Origin: an uncultured Prochlorococcus sp.
Lineage (GTDB): Bacteria; Cyanobacteriota; Cyanobacteriia; PCC-6307; Cyanobiaceae
Direction of reading: 5' to 3'
Length of the DNA: 64,000 nucleotides
NCBI GenBank assembly: GCA_902578845.1
Contig: CACHEM010000003.1
Location: forward strand, 1 to 64,000
Under the pieces are notes generated by a model that had not been told where the DNA came from, searched no databases, and worked only from the letters and a program-made list of their open reading frames with translations. The translations under genes and the position numbers were made by a program. Shown piece by piece: positions 54,009 through 62,487 of this stretch (within the stretch, counting starts at the first letter, position 1; every line of letters begins with the position of its first letter).

Positions 54009-54128
54009 TCAAGAAAAACCTTTGATTGAATTAGATGGAACTTCTATAGATACAAATGATTCTCCATAATGAGATTGGGCTGATCTTATCAGTAACAAGT
54101 AAAATAAATTTACTAAAGCTTTCTCCAC
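54009..54128 (-). CDS. Small protein (39 aa, GTG start), SAxSxYG family
   Basis: MEKALVNLFYLLLIRSAQSHYGESFVSIEVPSNSIKGFS. Paralogue of 47,075 (LIKSAESYYGDS...EVP). Its start codon lies inside the left arm of a 16-bp inverted repeat (54,123-54,294). Confidence 0.45.
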   Translation of the reverse strand: MEKALVNLFYLLLIRSAQSHYGESFVSIEVPSNSIKGFS

Positions 54129-54294
54129 GAGGATTTAGTAACTAATTTAGATAAACTCATCATTTTTGTAATAGCAATATACAAAATAAATTTATTACGC
54201 AATCAAGATATATGGCTTATAAAGCATATTTGAATGTTTATTAAGAAAAATTCGCACTCTCAGACTTTAGGCGGCGGACTAAATCCTCGTGGAG
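54123..54294. repeat. 16-bp perfect inverted repeat, 140 bp apart
   Basis: CTCCACGAGGATTTAG (54,123-54,138) and CTAAATCCTCGTGGAG (54,279-54,294). The rest of the spacer holds no gene; GCGGCGG at 54,271 is unusually G+C-rich. Confidence 0.55.
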
Positions 54295-54466
54295 TATTGG
54301 ACTTTAGCTCGCTCTATTTTTTTCATAAGAAAAATAGCACTGCAAGGTAACAAGATTACCAGTCATCATATCTAATCCTGCATAAGCATTTATTGGTTAA
54401 TTGATTAAGATTATCTGGGCGGATGTTGGTATTGTATAATTATGCTACAAAACTTTAGTTCTATCA

Positions 54467-54562
54467 ATGGATTCAGTATTTTTGCTCATTGATATAATAA
54501 TTCTCGGAATAATATTATTATTGATGCCTGAAGAATATTTTAATTTTGAAAAAAATAATTAA
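54467..54562 (+). CDS. Single-helix membrane peptide (31 aa)
   Basis: MDSVFLLIDIIILGIILLLMPEEYFNFEKNN. First of three overlapping tiny genes. Function unknown. Confidence 0.4.
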   Translation: MDSVFLLIDIIILGIILLLMPEEYFNFEKNN

Positions 54563-54641
54563 ATTTTTTAAACTACTTAAAAGAAGAATTGATATTCTCA
54601 ATGCAGAGACTGAATTAAAATTTATTTTGGAAAATAAATAA
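54546..54641 (+). CDS. Small basic peptide (31 aa, TTG start)
   Basis: MKKIIKFFKLLKRRIDILNAETELKFILENK. The start overlaps the previous gene by 17 bp and the stop overlaps the next ATG by one base. Low confidence alone; the chain of overlaps is the support. Confidence 0.35.
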   Translation: MKKIIKFFKLLKRRIDILNAETELKFILENK

Positions 54642-54787
54642 TGGGATTCCCACATTGCCCTATTTGTGTAGTTCTAGCATTTGTTACACTTTTAATAGGA
54701 GTTACTCGTAGTTATATGTTTTATATTCTTATTAGGGATTTTGTGAGAGCAGAATCTAATTTTAAATTGAAGTTTAGTTTCTATTAA
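54641..54787 (+). CDS. Small membrane protein with CPIC motif (48 aa)
   Basis: MGFPHCPICVVLAFVTLLIGVTRSYMFYILIRDF... CPIC near the N-terminus then a hydrophobic helix. Overlaps the preceding stop by one base. Function unknown. Confidence 0.45.
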   Translation: MGFPHCPICVVLAFVTLLIGVTRSYMFYILIRDFVRAESNFKLKFSFY

Positions 54788-54790
54788 TTG

Positions 54791-54819
54791 TTGACATCTA
54801 AGTATAAATACTTTATAAA
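54791..54819 (+). promoter_or_regulatory. Consensus sigma-70 promoter
   Basis: TTGACA (54,791-54,796), 17 bp, TATAAA (54,814-54,819). The best housekeeping promoter seen in the window; transcription should begin near 54,826. Confidence 0.75.
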
Positions 54820-54825
54820 TATATT

Positions 54826-54923
54826 GTAGTGAATACTACAAAATCGTCCGATCTACCATCTGATAGACCGCAGTACGTCTCAAGCCATAGGACGGGGACT
54901 TGAGCAAGTTCAGGAGCTGCATC
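54826..54923 (+). promoter_or_regulatory. Structured leader, candidate glutamine (downstream-peptide) riboswitch
   Basis: About 98 nt, clearly more G+C-rich than its surroundings. CGTCC (54,845) can pair with GGACG (54,890), enclosing a short stem and GACCGCAGTACG (54,866-54,877). The latter matches 9 of 12 bases of the GACGGAAGTAGG core that I recall for glutamine-riboswitch RNAs. CTCAAG (54,879) can instead pair with CTTGAG (54,899), which conflicts with the first stem, as in a switch. AGGAG and a 33-codon gene follow, fitting the downstream-peptide arrangement of marine picocyanobacteria. Not confirmed by a covariance model. Confidence 0.45.
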
Positions 54924-55025
54924 ATGGTAAACATGTATTTCAATGGAAAGTCATTCGTATATTGTAGAAAACAAGAAGAAAAGGTAATAAAGCTTATTTA
55001 TAGAGGATCTATTTACTTGAAATAA
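54924..55025 (+). CDS. Leader-controlled small peptide (33 aa), DUF4278-like end
   Basis: MVNMYFNGKSFVYCRKQEEKVIKLIYRGSIYLK. The tail LIYRGSIY resembles the DUF4278 repeat (LxYRGxxY). AGGAG lies about 8 bp before the ATG, directly after the structured leader. Function unknown; regulation by glutamine is inferred from the leader. Confidence 0.6.
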   Translation: MVNMYFNGKSFVYCRKQEEKVIKLIYRGSIYLK

Positions 55026-55216
55026 GATTTTTAATTTCTTTTTTAAAAAAATTTGGGTATTTATTGAAGTTTTTGATTAAGTATTTATTGATACTTTATA
55101 AGAAGAGCTTATAATTAATATATTTTTTGCCTATTTAAAAATTCATATATTCGTATATTTAGTAACGAGAAATTATTTTTAAAATAATTAATTTGTAATT
55201 AGATTTTTAAAAGGTT

Positions 55217-55273
55217 ATGCAACCTATATCTGAAGAACTTTACAAAAAAATAGTTGAGAGTTCTAAAAAATGA
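55217..55273 (+). CDS. Possible 18-residue peptide
   Basis: MQPISEELYKKIVESSKK; overlaps the next possible ATG (ATGA). Very short, weak support. Confidence 0.2.
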   Translation: MQPISEELYKKIVESSKK

Positions 55274-55344
55274 GTAAGTTACTAATTGCTTTATTGGCTT
55301 TAGATATAGGAGTTAGTCTTTCTAAAGTTTTTATTTTTACCTAA
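55270..55344 (+). CDS. Possible 24-residue membrane peptide
   Basis: MSKLLIALLALDIGVSLSKVFIFT; hydrophobic helix, coupled by ATGA to the preceding frame. Weak support. Confidence 0.25.
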   Translation: MSKLLIALLALDIGVSLSKVFIFT

Positions 55345-55504
55345 AAATCAAATTACTTAGCATATAAGAAGCAATTGTTTTCTAAAACAAAAAATACTTA
55401 CTGGGTATTATTTATTTGATCTATTTATTTTATAAAATACAATATTAAACCAACAAATGAACTCCCTACAAGTAGCAGTACCATTAAAACAGCTATTAAC
55501 TTTG

Positions 55505-55915
55505 CTAATCCCATAAAGATAAATCCGAATTTCCTGTAGATCTTTGCATCCAGTGAATTTTCCAAATATTATTTACTTTTTTAAAAATTGACGTAACTGT
55601 TGGTAAGTCATCATTAGGTGTCTCTTTATAAGTAAATTTTGAACCTAGTGTAAAAATGCACATTACTATATTTTCGCTTAAAAATTCGAATCGGTGAATT
55701 TTAGTTATTTCTGCCTTTTCTTGAACTATATCACAAGTAATCATTTGTTCGAACCCTTTTGCATCTATAGGATTACCACTCGGTCTTATGAATAAAAAAT
55801 CTGAAGTTGCATTGTTAACAAAAAATGAGGCCATTTTTTTTGGATTAGCAAACTCATTTAATAATGAAATTATAGTTTCTTTATCATTCATAAAAAAAGG
55901 GACGTAATCCTTCAA
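55505..55915 (-). CDS. SnoaL/NTF2-like protein, DUF3804 type
   Basis: 136 residues: ...FVNNATSDFLFIRPSGNPIDAKGFEQMITCDIVQEKAEITKIHRFEFLSENIVMCIFTLGSKFTYK...WKIHWMQRSTGNSDLSLWD. Paralogue of 36,234-36,617 over its whole length (RPSGNPI-AKG, WMQRSxG). No clear A element upstream here; only AAAGGGACGTAATCCTT resembles its hairpin. Confidence 0.75.
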   Translation of the reverse strand: MKDYVPFFMNDKETIISLLNEFANPKKMASFFVNNATSDFLFIRPSGNPIDAKGFEQMITCDIVQEKAEITKIHRFEFLSENIVMCIFTLGSKFTYKETPNDDLPTVTSIFKKVNNIWKIHWMQRSTGNSDLSLWD

Positions 55916-56011
55916 TTTTAGAACTACTTTTTAAAATGTACAAATCGAAATTGGATAAACCTAAAAAAAATTTGTTAGAATGTTACAAATAATCAGATTT
56001 TAATATAAATC

Positions 56012-56134
56012 ATGATCAATTCATTAAACAAATTATTGCCCGTTGGCAAAAAATTGAAAAAATATTTGCCTTTCTTTATTGGATTTAAATTGCTTACTTT
56101 TTCTGGCTTTCTTACTTATTTAATGAATCGCTAA
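56012..56134 (+). CDS. Small membrane protein (40 aa)
   Basis: MINSLNKLLPVGKKLKKYLPFFIGFKLLTFSGFLTYLMNR: basic amphipathic N-terminus and one helix. No ribosome site stands out. Function unknown. Confidence 0.4.
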   Translation: MINSLNKLLPVGKKLKKYLPFFIGFKLLTFSGFLTYLMNR

Positions 56135-56177
56135 TTGATATAACCTTAAAAATAGAGTTTAACTAAATTAAGATCTA

Positions 56178-56378
56178 GTGAATAAAGAAGAACGAACTAA
56201 AAGATTTAAGTCTATGTCAAGTTTGCAAAGACAAGAATTGATATTAATGAAGATGAAAGAGATAGGCATAGAGGTAGGAAGTGGAATTCCTAATAAAAAA
56301 TACGATAGCAAAGAGGTTTATGAATTAATTCATATTGCTAATTGCTTCCCAGAATTAAGAGAGGGAAAAAATATTTAG
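56178..56378 (+). CDS. Small basic helical protein (66 aa, GTG start)
   Basis: MNKEERTKRFKSMSSLQRQELILMKMKEIGIEVGSGIPNKKYDSKEVYELIHIANCFPELREGKNI. Helical, soluble; no family recognised. It converges with the DoxX-like gene. Confidence 0.5.
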   Translation: MNKEERTKRFKSMSSLQRQELILMKMKEIGIEVGSGIPNKKYDSKEVYELIHIANCFPELREGKNI

Positions 56379-56397
56379 GTTTCTTTAATTAAGTTAT

Positions 56398-56778
56398 TTA
56401 TTTTGGTTCTCTTATTGCAGAAATAATTAATCCACCTATCAATCCGAGATTAATAAATACTGCTCTTTGATGGAAAGGGAATACATGAAAAATTATTGTT
56501 GTTGGAATAAGAAATAGTAATAAAAAGACTGAACCGATTTTTTGTTTTTCTCCAAATATAAAAAATCCAGAACCCAAGATGAGACATATAATGGCTCCCA
56601 CTAGAAGAATAGATGAAATTGGATCAGGAATGCCTTTTGAAGAAATATATTCAACTGTTTTTTCAAAATCATTTATTTTGCCTGGTATAGCTGAGATAAA
56701 TATTGCTGAAATTGATATTCTTGAAAAAAAATCTAAAAAAGATTTGATACTTTTATTTTTCAAAAAAGAATTTTTCAT
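56398..56778 (-). CDS. DoxX-family membrane protein
   Basis: 126 residues with four hydrophobic segments: FLDFFSRISISAIFISAIPGKI, PISSILLVGAIICLILGSGFFIFG, IGSVFLLLFLIPTTIIFHVFPF and AVFINLGLIGGLIISAI. The ISAIPGKINDF... and IFHVF-F positions fit DoxX/DUF1634-like proteins. Role unclear; some members take part in redox stress. Confidence 0.75.
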   Translation of the reverse strand: MKNSFLKNKSIKSFLDFFSRISISAIFISAIPGKINDFEKTVEYISSKGIPDPISSILLVGAIICLILGSGFFIFGEKQKIGSVFLLLFLIPTTIIFHVFPFHQRAVFINLGLIGGLIISAIREPK

Positions 56779-56789
56779 AATTTTATTAT

Positions 56790-57072
56790 AAGAAAGAATT
56801 TTTATTCGTTTTATTATTACTTAATTAGTCTGAAATACTTTTAAATTTTTATCAAAGAGGTTTAGCTAAATTAATAGAAATCTTTTTAATTAATGTGAAT
56901 CTTATTAAGGTAATTTATTAATTGTCTTTTTATATTCTTGAAATAATCAATTAAATAAAGATAAATGTTTAAAAATCATCATTAATTTTCAAGTTCTTAT
57001 ATAACGTAATTTTATAGATTTCCAAGGCTCTAATTATTTGATTATTTTTGCATATGTTTGCAGGAATATTTA
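56790..57072. other. Gene-free stretch
   Basis: About 280 bp of A+T-rich DNA; nothing supported. Confidence 0.35.
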
Positions 57073-57228
57073 TTATTTGGACTTTCTTGTGCCACCGTAG
57101 GAATAATCATTATGTTTAGAAATTACATTCCAACATTCTTTACAACAAAAAATCCAGTCTCTATGAGTTATGGATTTAACTCTGTAATGAATTTTATCTG
57201 GCTTAAGACATAGATCACATTTTCTCAA
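57073..57228 (-). CDS. Zinc-finger-like protein, twin CxxC (51 aa)
   Basis: From TTG 57,228: MRKCDLCLKPDKIHYRVKSITHRDWIFCCKECWNVISKHNDYSYGGTRKSK. CDLC and CCKEC form a four-cysteine zinc-ribbon, with basic residues around. The TTG is the only start in frame near the first Cys. Small zinc-ribbon proteins of this kind are known in marine cyanobacteria; function unknown. Confidence 0.6.
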   Translation of the reverse strand: MRKCDLCLKPDKIHYRVKSITHRDWIFCCKECWNVISKHNDYSYGGTRKSK

Positions 57229-57569
57229 TCATTTTTAACTTTGCTAATTTAATTTTATATAAAAACTATATTGATTTAAAATATCTACGAAAAAAATTTT
57301 ATAGTGTCATTATTAAAATGCACTCTACATATCATGAAGCAAATCAGTGGTTTTTGTTGAGTGCGATTATTTTAATTTTTTTATAAATTTCTAATTTAAA
57401 CTTTTTAAAATTTTTTAAGCAACCTAATTATTTATAAAAAATTCATTAGACATTTGTTTTAGTTTTCATAAAAAAAATATTTGATTATACATGTTAATTA
57501 GAACTTTAAAAAGAAACTCACGAATCATATTTAATTAATTTTATTATGATTTTAATGATATTTTATAGT
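57229..57569. other. Largely gene-free stretch
   Basis: About 340 bp. A 22-residue hydrophobic frame near 57,319 (MHSTYHEANQWFLLSAIILIFL) is possible, but too short to support. Confidence 0.3.
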
Positions 57570-57713
57570 ATGAACATTTACCTGTTTTGGATATTATTTT
57601 TAGCTCTATGGGCAATAGTACCCCTTATGATTATTAAAGGTAGAGTAGACGAAGAACCTAAGATTCAGACTGCACCAAAAGTTAAAGAAAAGAAAAAAGG
57701 CTGGTTTAATTAA
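57570..57713 (+). CDS. Single-helix membrane protein (47 aa)
   Basis: MNIYLFWILFLALWAIVPLMIIKGRVDEEPKIQTAPKVKEKKKGWFN: one helix and a basic disordered tail. Similar in layout to the 37,643 micro-gene. Function unknown. Confidence 0.5.
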   Translation: MNIYLFWILFLALWAIVPLMIIKGRVDEEPKIQTAPKVKEKKKGWFN

Positions 57714-58003
57714 AGTCACTCCCTTATTAATTAAAATTTTTTGCAAAGTAATTCTTAAAAGTTTAAATTAAAACAGAAAATTTTAAATTATCCAAAGTGT
57801 AATTACTCTAAGATCTTATATTTATTTTTTCTTTGGGTAATAGCAATAATATCTATTTTCTTCTACAAATTATCTGATTATTTCGTTATTAAGATTGAGG
57901 ATAAATAAAATTTATTAAGAAGTATTTTTTTTGAAAAATGATAATAAATGAATTTTCGGAAATTAAAAATTTTAAAGAAAGTTTTAGATGATTTTATAAA
58001 TTT
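57714..58003. other. Spacer with a start-less membrane-like frame
   Basis: An open stretch on the + strand (about 57,780-57,909) would encode ILYLFFLWVIAIISIFFYKL..., but no acceptable start codon is present. It may be a broken gene. Confidence 0.3.
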
Positions 58004-59188
58004 TTAATAGGTTATTTTCAGACTATTTAAGCCTTCTTTAGAGAAGAAGCTCAGAATATATAATGAGATAATTGCAGCTAAGTAGCCAGATATATTTAAA
58101 AATGGTGGAAGTATTAGGGGAAGAGCAATGATTATTTTTAATTGAGGTTTTATTTTTTCATAACTAAAAATAAAAAGAGGAACGTACCACATTAAACCCA
58201 TAATCCATGATATTGGATTAATTATATTAATCCAATTCATGATTGTAAAAAAGCATAATGATGTTGAATATTTAGTGTACTTAAAGAGGCAAATGAGAGC
58301 TCCAATAATCCCAATTATTCCGCTCAAAAATAAATTATTAGATAATAAGGGATTAGCAAATCCAAAAACAAAAAAATGAGAATGAAATAAATTTCTAGCA
58401 TCTGATGTTCTCACCATCATGGAATCTTTAATTATACCTAAATTATTTGGAAGTTCTTTTAAATCTCCCAAGGGCATTTGATTCCATGGAATCATTATTC
58501 TCTCAATAAATGATTGCCTCCATTCTAGGGGACACAAAGTTTGATTTAAAAAGTAAAGTATTACTAATGAGGAGATTAGATATGTGAAAAATTTATTTTT
58601 TCTAAAACTTTTTATAAATGTGAGGGCCAATAATAAGGGAAATACTTTAATAAATCCCATAATTGCAATTAAGTTGGCACTTAAAAAGATCTTATCTTGT
58701 TTATAAAAATATAAAGATATTAATGCTATGCAAACTAATAAAATTTCTACTTGCCCTCTTGAAATGATTGCTAGAAATGGGAAACTGATTCCCACAATAA
58801 TTAAGGAATAAGGATTAAGATGAAAAATTCTTTTTTTTATAATATAGAATGTTACTAATGAAAAACATAAAATAGAAATAAGATTAAAAATATTTTTCGA
58901 AAGTTCATAAGGTAAAGTTGCGAGAGGTGTAAAAATATAAGATGCTATTGGTGGATATTTCCAACCAGAAAATTTAGATAGTTCAGAATTAATAGGCCCA
59001 TAGAAATCACTACTTAAAGAAATATGATTTAGGTAAGGATTCAAATTATTGAGTACAGATTTTCCTGCCAAATAAAAGGCTCTATAGTCAATAGCGTAGG
59101 TTTCATTACTTATATAAAAAATAAGAAAAATAGGACTAAGAGCAATAATATATTTATCCCATTCGATTTTCTTTTTAATACTATTCAT
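58004..59188 (-). CDS. GT87-like (DUF2029) membrane mannosyltransferase
   Basis: 394 residues, about ten helices. YRAFYLAGKSVLNNLNPYLNH near the N-terminus (D35-Y-R) and WKYPPIASYIFTPLATLPYELS are the GT87/DUF2029 signature, a polyprenyl-phosphate-mannose-dependent family. It is divergent from a DPM1-like synthase that could supply that donor. Together they suggest a surface glycan pathway. Confidence 0.85.
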   Translation of the reverse strand: MNSIKKKIEWDKYIIALSPIFLIFYISNETYAIDYRAFYLAGKSVLNNLNPYLNHISLSSDFYGPINSELSKFSGWKYPPIASYIFTPLATLPYELSKNIFNLISILCFSLVTFYIIKKRIFHLNPYSLIIVGISFPFLAIISRGQVEILLVCIALISLYFYKQDKIFLSANLIAIMGFIKVFPLLLALTFIKSFRKNKFFTYLISSLVILYFLNQTLCPLEWRQSFIERIMIPWNQMPLGDLKELPNNLGIIKDSMMVRTSDARNLFHSHFFVFGFANPLLSNNLFLSGIIGIIGALICLFKYTKYSTSLCFFTIMNWINIINPISWIMGLMWYVPLFIFSYEKIKPQLKIIIALPLILPPFLNISGYLAAIISLYILSFFSKEGLNSLKITY

Positions 59189-59256
59189 CCTTATATTATT
59201 TCTTTTAGTATTACATTAAGATAAAATAAAGTAATTAGGTAGGATAGTCCAAAGTA

Positions 59257-60348
59257 ATGATATCGATAGTAATACCTACTTTTAATGAAGTACAAAATAT
59301 AATACCTCTCATAAAAAATTTAATTGTTTTAATGAGTGATTTTGAATATGAAATTATAGTTGTTGATGATGATTCTCCAGATGGAACCTCCTACGAGGTA
59401 AATAAATTTATTAATTTGGATAAAAGAATTAAATTGATAACAAGAATTGGCAGGTCTGGGTTATCTAGTGCTATTAAAGAAGGGTTAATTTTCGCTCAAG
59501 GTAAATATATACTAGTTCTTGATGGTGATGGTCAACATCATCCTTCTTTTGTATTAGATATGTTGGATTTAATTAATAAAAAAAAATCTGATATTGTAAT
59601 TGGAAGTAGATTTCTTAACACATCTAAATTAGAGGGATTATCAAATAAAAGAACTCTAGGATCAAACATTTCTAATAAACTAGCACGTATTTCTTTGCAT
59701 AGAAATTACTCACAATTAACAGATTATTTAAGTGGATGTTTTTGCATAGATAGAGAAATTACTAAAAAATTTATAAGGAAAATCGAAATTAATGGATTTA
59801 AATTTTTGTATGAATTACTTGCTTTAAGTAAGGGCGAATTCAAGGTGAATGAGGTCCCATTGACTTTTAAGGAGAGAAGATTTGGTAACTCAAAATTAGA
59901 CATAGCTATAGTTTGGGATTTTATCGTTTCAATTATTCATAACTTGACTTTAAGATTATTACCAAGAAGGGCTATAAGTTTTGGATTAGTTGGTATTTCA
60001 GGTGTTTTTGTTCAACTTTTTATTGTTTCATTTTTAGTAGAAATTCTTCTTTTTGACTTCTATAGTGCATTACCTTTTGCAATAGTATCTGCAGCAACAT
60101 CTAATTTTTTAATTAATAATCAGGTAACTTTTCGCTCTGAGAGGTTAAAGAATTCAGCTTTGTTGATTGGTCTTTTAAAATTTCTTATCGTTGCCTCATT
60201 ACCTGTAATTGCCAATATAGGAATAACTACAGCTTTCTACAGATACATATCGGCAGATACATTTGTAGCTCAGATTGCTGGTATAGCAATTGTTTATGCT
60301 TGGAATTATTTGGCTAGTAGTTCATTCGTATGGAAAAAGTCAAATTAA
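59257..60348 (+). CDS. DPM1-type GT2 fused to GtrA domain
   Basis: 363 residues. Residues 1-225: polyprenol-phosphate glycosyltransferase (SIVIPTFNEVQNI, VVDDDSPDGT, LDGDGQHHP with DxD, FKERRFGNSKL). Residues 235-363: GtrA-like four-helix domain (AISFGLVGISGVFVQLFIVSFLVE...). It makes polyprenol-phosphate sugar, and the GtrA part anchors or flips it. Divergent from the GT87-like acceptor enzyme, 68 bp apart. Confidence 0.9.
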   Translation: MISIVIPTFNEVQNIIPLIKNLIVLMSDFEYEIIVVDDDSPDGTSYEVNKFINLDKRIKLITRIGRSGLSSAIKEGLIFAQGKYILVLDGDGQHHPSFVLDMLDLINKKKSDIVIGSRFLNTSKLEGLSNKRTLGSNISNKLARISLHRNYSQLTDYLSGCFCIDREITKKFIRKIEINGFKFLYELLALSKGEFKVNEVPLTFKERRFGNSKLDIAIVWDFIVSIIHNLTLRLLPRRAISFGLVGISGVFVQLFIVSFLVEILLFDFYSALPFAIVSAATSNFLINNQVTFRSERLKNSALLIGLLKFLIVASLPVIANIGITTAFYRYISADTFVAQIAGIAIVYAWNYLASSSFVWKKSN

Positions 60349-60358
60349 GTATTTGAAT

Positions 60359-61555
60359 ATGGCGGTTAAATTTATGTTTTTAAAAATAATAAGTAGCGAG
60401 TTGAGTAAATTAATAAATAAAATCCCACTTGTTGATCGTTGGTTAATTAGTCAATTACTCCCGCCGATGTTATTTGCAATCGGAGCGTTTACTGCGGTGA
60501 GTTTAAGTGTTGGAATTATGTTCGATTTAGTTAGGAAAATTGTTGAATTTGGATTGCCACTCCAAATTGCATTGAAAATACTAATTTTAAAACTACCTGG
60601 TTTTCTTGTCTTATCTTTTCCTATGTCAATGCTTATGGCTACATTGCTTGCATATGGAAAACTATCCTCTAATTCAGAATTGATAGCGTTAAAGAGTTTA
60701 GGATTTACAAATATAAGAATTATTATACCTGCAGTTTTTCTCTCATTATTAATGACATTTATAACTTTTAGCTTTAATGATAGTCTTGTACCCATTTCCA
60801 ATAGAGTTGCCGAAAATACTATGAGATCTTCTTTAGGAACGGCTTTAAGTTCGGAAGAGGGAAAACACATAATGTTTTCTAGATACGGTTCACAAACTGA
60901 TGCTTCTAATAAGATCTCAAAAAGTAATGAAAACTTAACGCATATTTTTTATGCAAAGTTTTTTCGCAACAATTTTATGGAAGAGGTAACTCTTATTGAT
61001 TATTCAAGAATCGGGATTGAACAAACTCTTAAAGCAAAAAAAGGAGAATTTGATCAAAATAATAATCTTTGGATCTTTTATGATGGCCGGTTAACGATTT
61101 CGCAAGATGATGGAACAGTTAGTTTTATTAATTTCAAGAGATATAAATATCCTTTTGGAGATGGGCCAAGGGAGTTAGCTAAAGTTCCCTCTGACGCTAA
61201 TGATATGACATTAAAACAAGCAAAAATGGCCGAGGAACTCTATCAAAAATCAGGAAATCTAAAAGAAGCGAGAAGGATGAAAGTAAGAATACAAGAAAAA
61301 TTTACTCTGCCTGCGGCTTGCTTAGTCTTTGGGTTAATTGGTAGCGGTCTTGGTGTTAGATCAATTTCAAGATCATCAAAAAGTCAAGGATTTGGCGTAA
61401 GTGTTTTATTAATATTTGGATATTATATGTTATCTTTTTTTTCAAGTTCCCTTGGGGTAAAAGGTATTATAACTCCCTTTGTAGCAGCATGGTCTCCCGT
61501 ATTTCTATCTATAGCAGTGGCATTATTGCTAGTTAAACGAGCAAGTAAAATATAA
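60359..61555 (+). CDS. LptF/LptG-family permease
   Basis: 398 residues from ATG 60,359 (MAVKFMFLKIISSELSK), preferred over an in-frame start inside the previous gene. Six membrane segments: three at the N-terminus (PPMLFAIGAFTAVSLSVGIMFDLV; LPGFLVLSFPMSMLMATLLAYG; IIPAVFLSLLMTFITFSF), a periplasmic beta-jellyroll (about 130-290), and three at the C-terminus. It is a subunit of the LptBFG exporter that extracts lipopolysaccharide. It follows the glycan genes by 10 bp. Confidence 0.92.
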   Translation: MAVKFMFLKIISSELSKLINKIPLVDRWLISQLLPPMLFAIGAFTAVSLSVGIMFDLVRKIVEFGLPLQIALKILILKLPGFLVLSFPMSMLMATLLAYGKLSSNSELIALKSLGFTNIRIIIPAVFLSLLMTFITFSFNDSLVPISNRVAENTMRSSLGTALSSEEGKHIMFSRYGSQTDASNKISKSNENLTHIFYAKFFRNNFMEEVTLIDYSRIGIEQTLKAKKGEFDQNNNLWIFYDGRLTISQDDGTVSFINFKRYKYPFGDGPRELAKVPSDANDMTLKQAKMAEELYQKSGNLKEARRMKVRIQEKFTLPAACLVFGLIGSGLGVRSISRSSKSQGFGVSVLLIFGYYMLSFFSSSLGVKGIITPFVAAWSPVFLSIAVALLLVKRASKI

Positions 61556-61668
61556 ATCTTTAATTTAGAGAGGGTTAATTCAATAGGAGTATTTTAAAAA
61601 TTTATTTATAAAACTAACTATTGAAATTCATATATTTTTGTGTTTTCTTAGGGTAAATTCAGTAATCT

Positions 61669-61794
61669 ATGCGATCTAAAACATTAATAAAAAAATGTAA
61701 TTGCATCCATTGCCTTGAGAAACAAGAACAAATAAATCGTTCAAAAGAATACTGGTCAAAAGTTCTAACAATTTCAGCTAGAGGTTTATTTTAG
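61669..61794 (+). CDS. Small Cys protein (41 aa)
   Basis: MRSKTLIKKCNCIHCLEKQEQINRSKEYWSKVLTISARGLF. CNCIHC could bind zinc. Weak ribosome site. Function unknown. Confidence 0.45.
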   Translation: MRSKTLIKKCNCIHCLEKQEQINRSKEYWSKVLTISARGLF

Positions 61795-61935
61795 AGAAAA
61801 AAGTTAGCCTATTGCTTCTGGTAAAAATATATTAAATCAAAACTAATTTTGAACTATCTTTTTTAAGAATCAATTCTTTATAGAAAATAATAAATTTTTT
61901 GATCCTTAATGTTTTCCTCATCTTAACTAATTCAC

Positions 61936-62037
61936 TTATTTAGCCTTTTGATTTTTCTTGTAGATAATATTTTTTCTATTTAAAATCAAAAGTATAATAA
62001 AAATGCAAGAAGGAATGAGAATAAAATCCAAAGACAT
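61936..62037 (-). CDS. Single-helix membrane peptide (33 aa)
   Basis: MSLDFILIPSCIFIILLILNRKNIIYKKNQKAK: one helix, basic tail. Function unknown. Confidence 0.4.
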   Translation of the reverse strand: MSLDFILIPSCIFIILLILNRKNIIYKKNQKAK

Positions 62038-62039
62038 AC

Positions 62040-62458
62040 ATTTTGTTATTTCTATTTTTTATTTAGCAATAAATTTATTAATTGACATTTTTTAAAACTT
62101 AAAGAAATTAATTGATTAGAAAATTTTTTTTGAATTCGATTGATTTATTTACTATTTTAAAAAAATTGAAAGAGCTTGTAGTATCCCACCGGCAAGCTCA
62201 TGACGATTTAGTTAATTCAGATTTTCTGATGTTAACTAGCTAAGCACTTCCTAAATGCTATTAATATCTTACTGAGTAAAATTACTTATTGTGAGTATAA
62301 TTGCTCATTTCGCTAATTGTCTATAAATTTTATGAAAACAAGGAAATTAAAGGTTTTAATATGCCGTCAACCGTTGTACATAAATGTCACATTGTGGCCT
62401 ATAAGTCCTTAAAAGTTATTGGTCAGAGGAATTTAGCTTTACATAGATTAATATTTGT
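62040..62458. other. Gene-free stretch before hli
   Basis: About 420 bp. A stem GAGCTTG-N14-CAAGCTC lies at 62,172-62,199 without a T-run. The rest shows no gene. Confidence 0.4.
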
Positions 62459-62476
62459 GTTACTTTAGTTAACAAT
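62459..62476 (+). promoter_or_regulatory. HLR1-like site
   Basis: GTTACTTTAGTTAACAAT, 14 of 18 positions as in the 36,807 site, ending 11 bp before the hli ATG. Confidence 0.4.
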
Positions 62477-62487
62477 TAAAACTTTAT

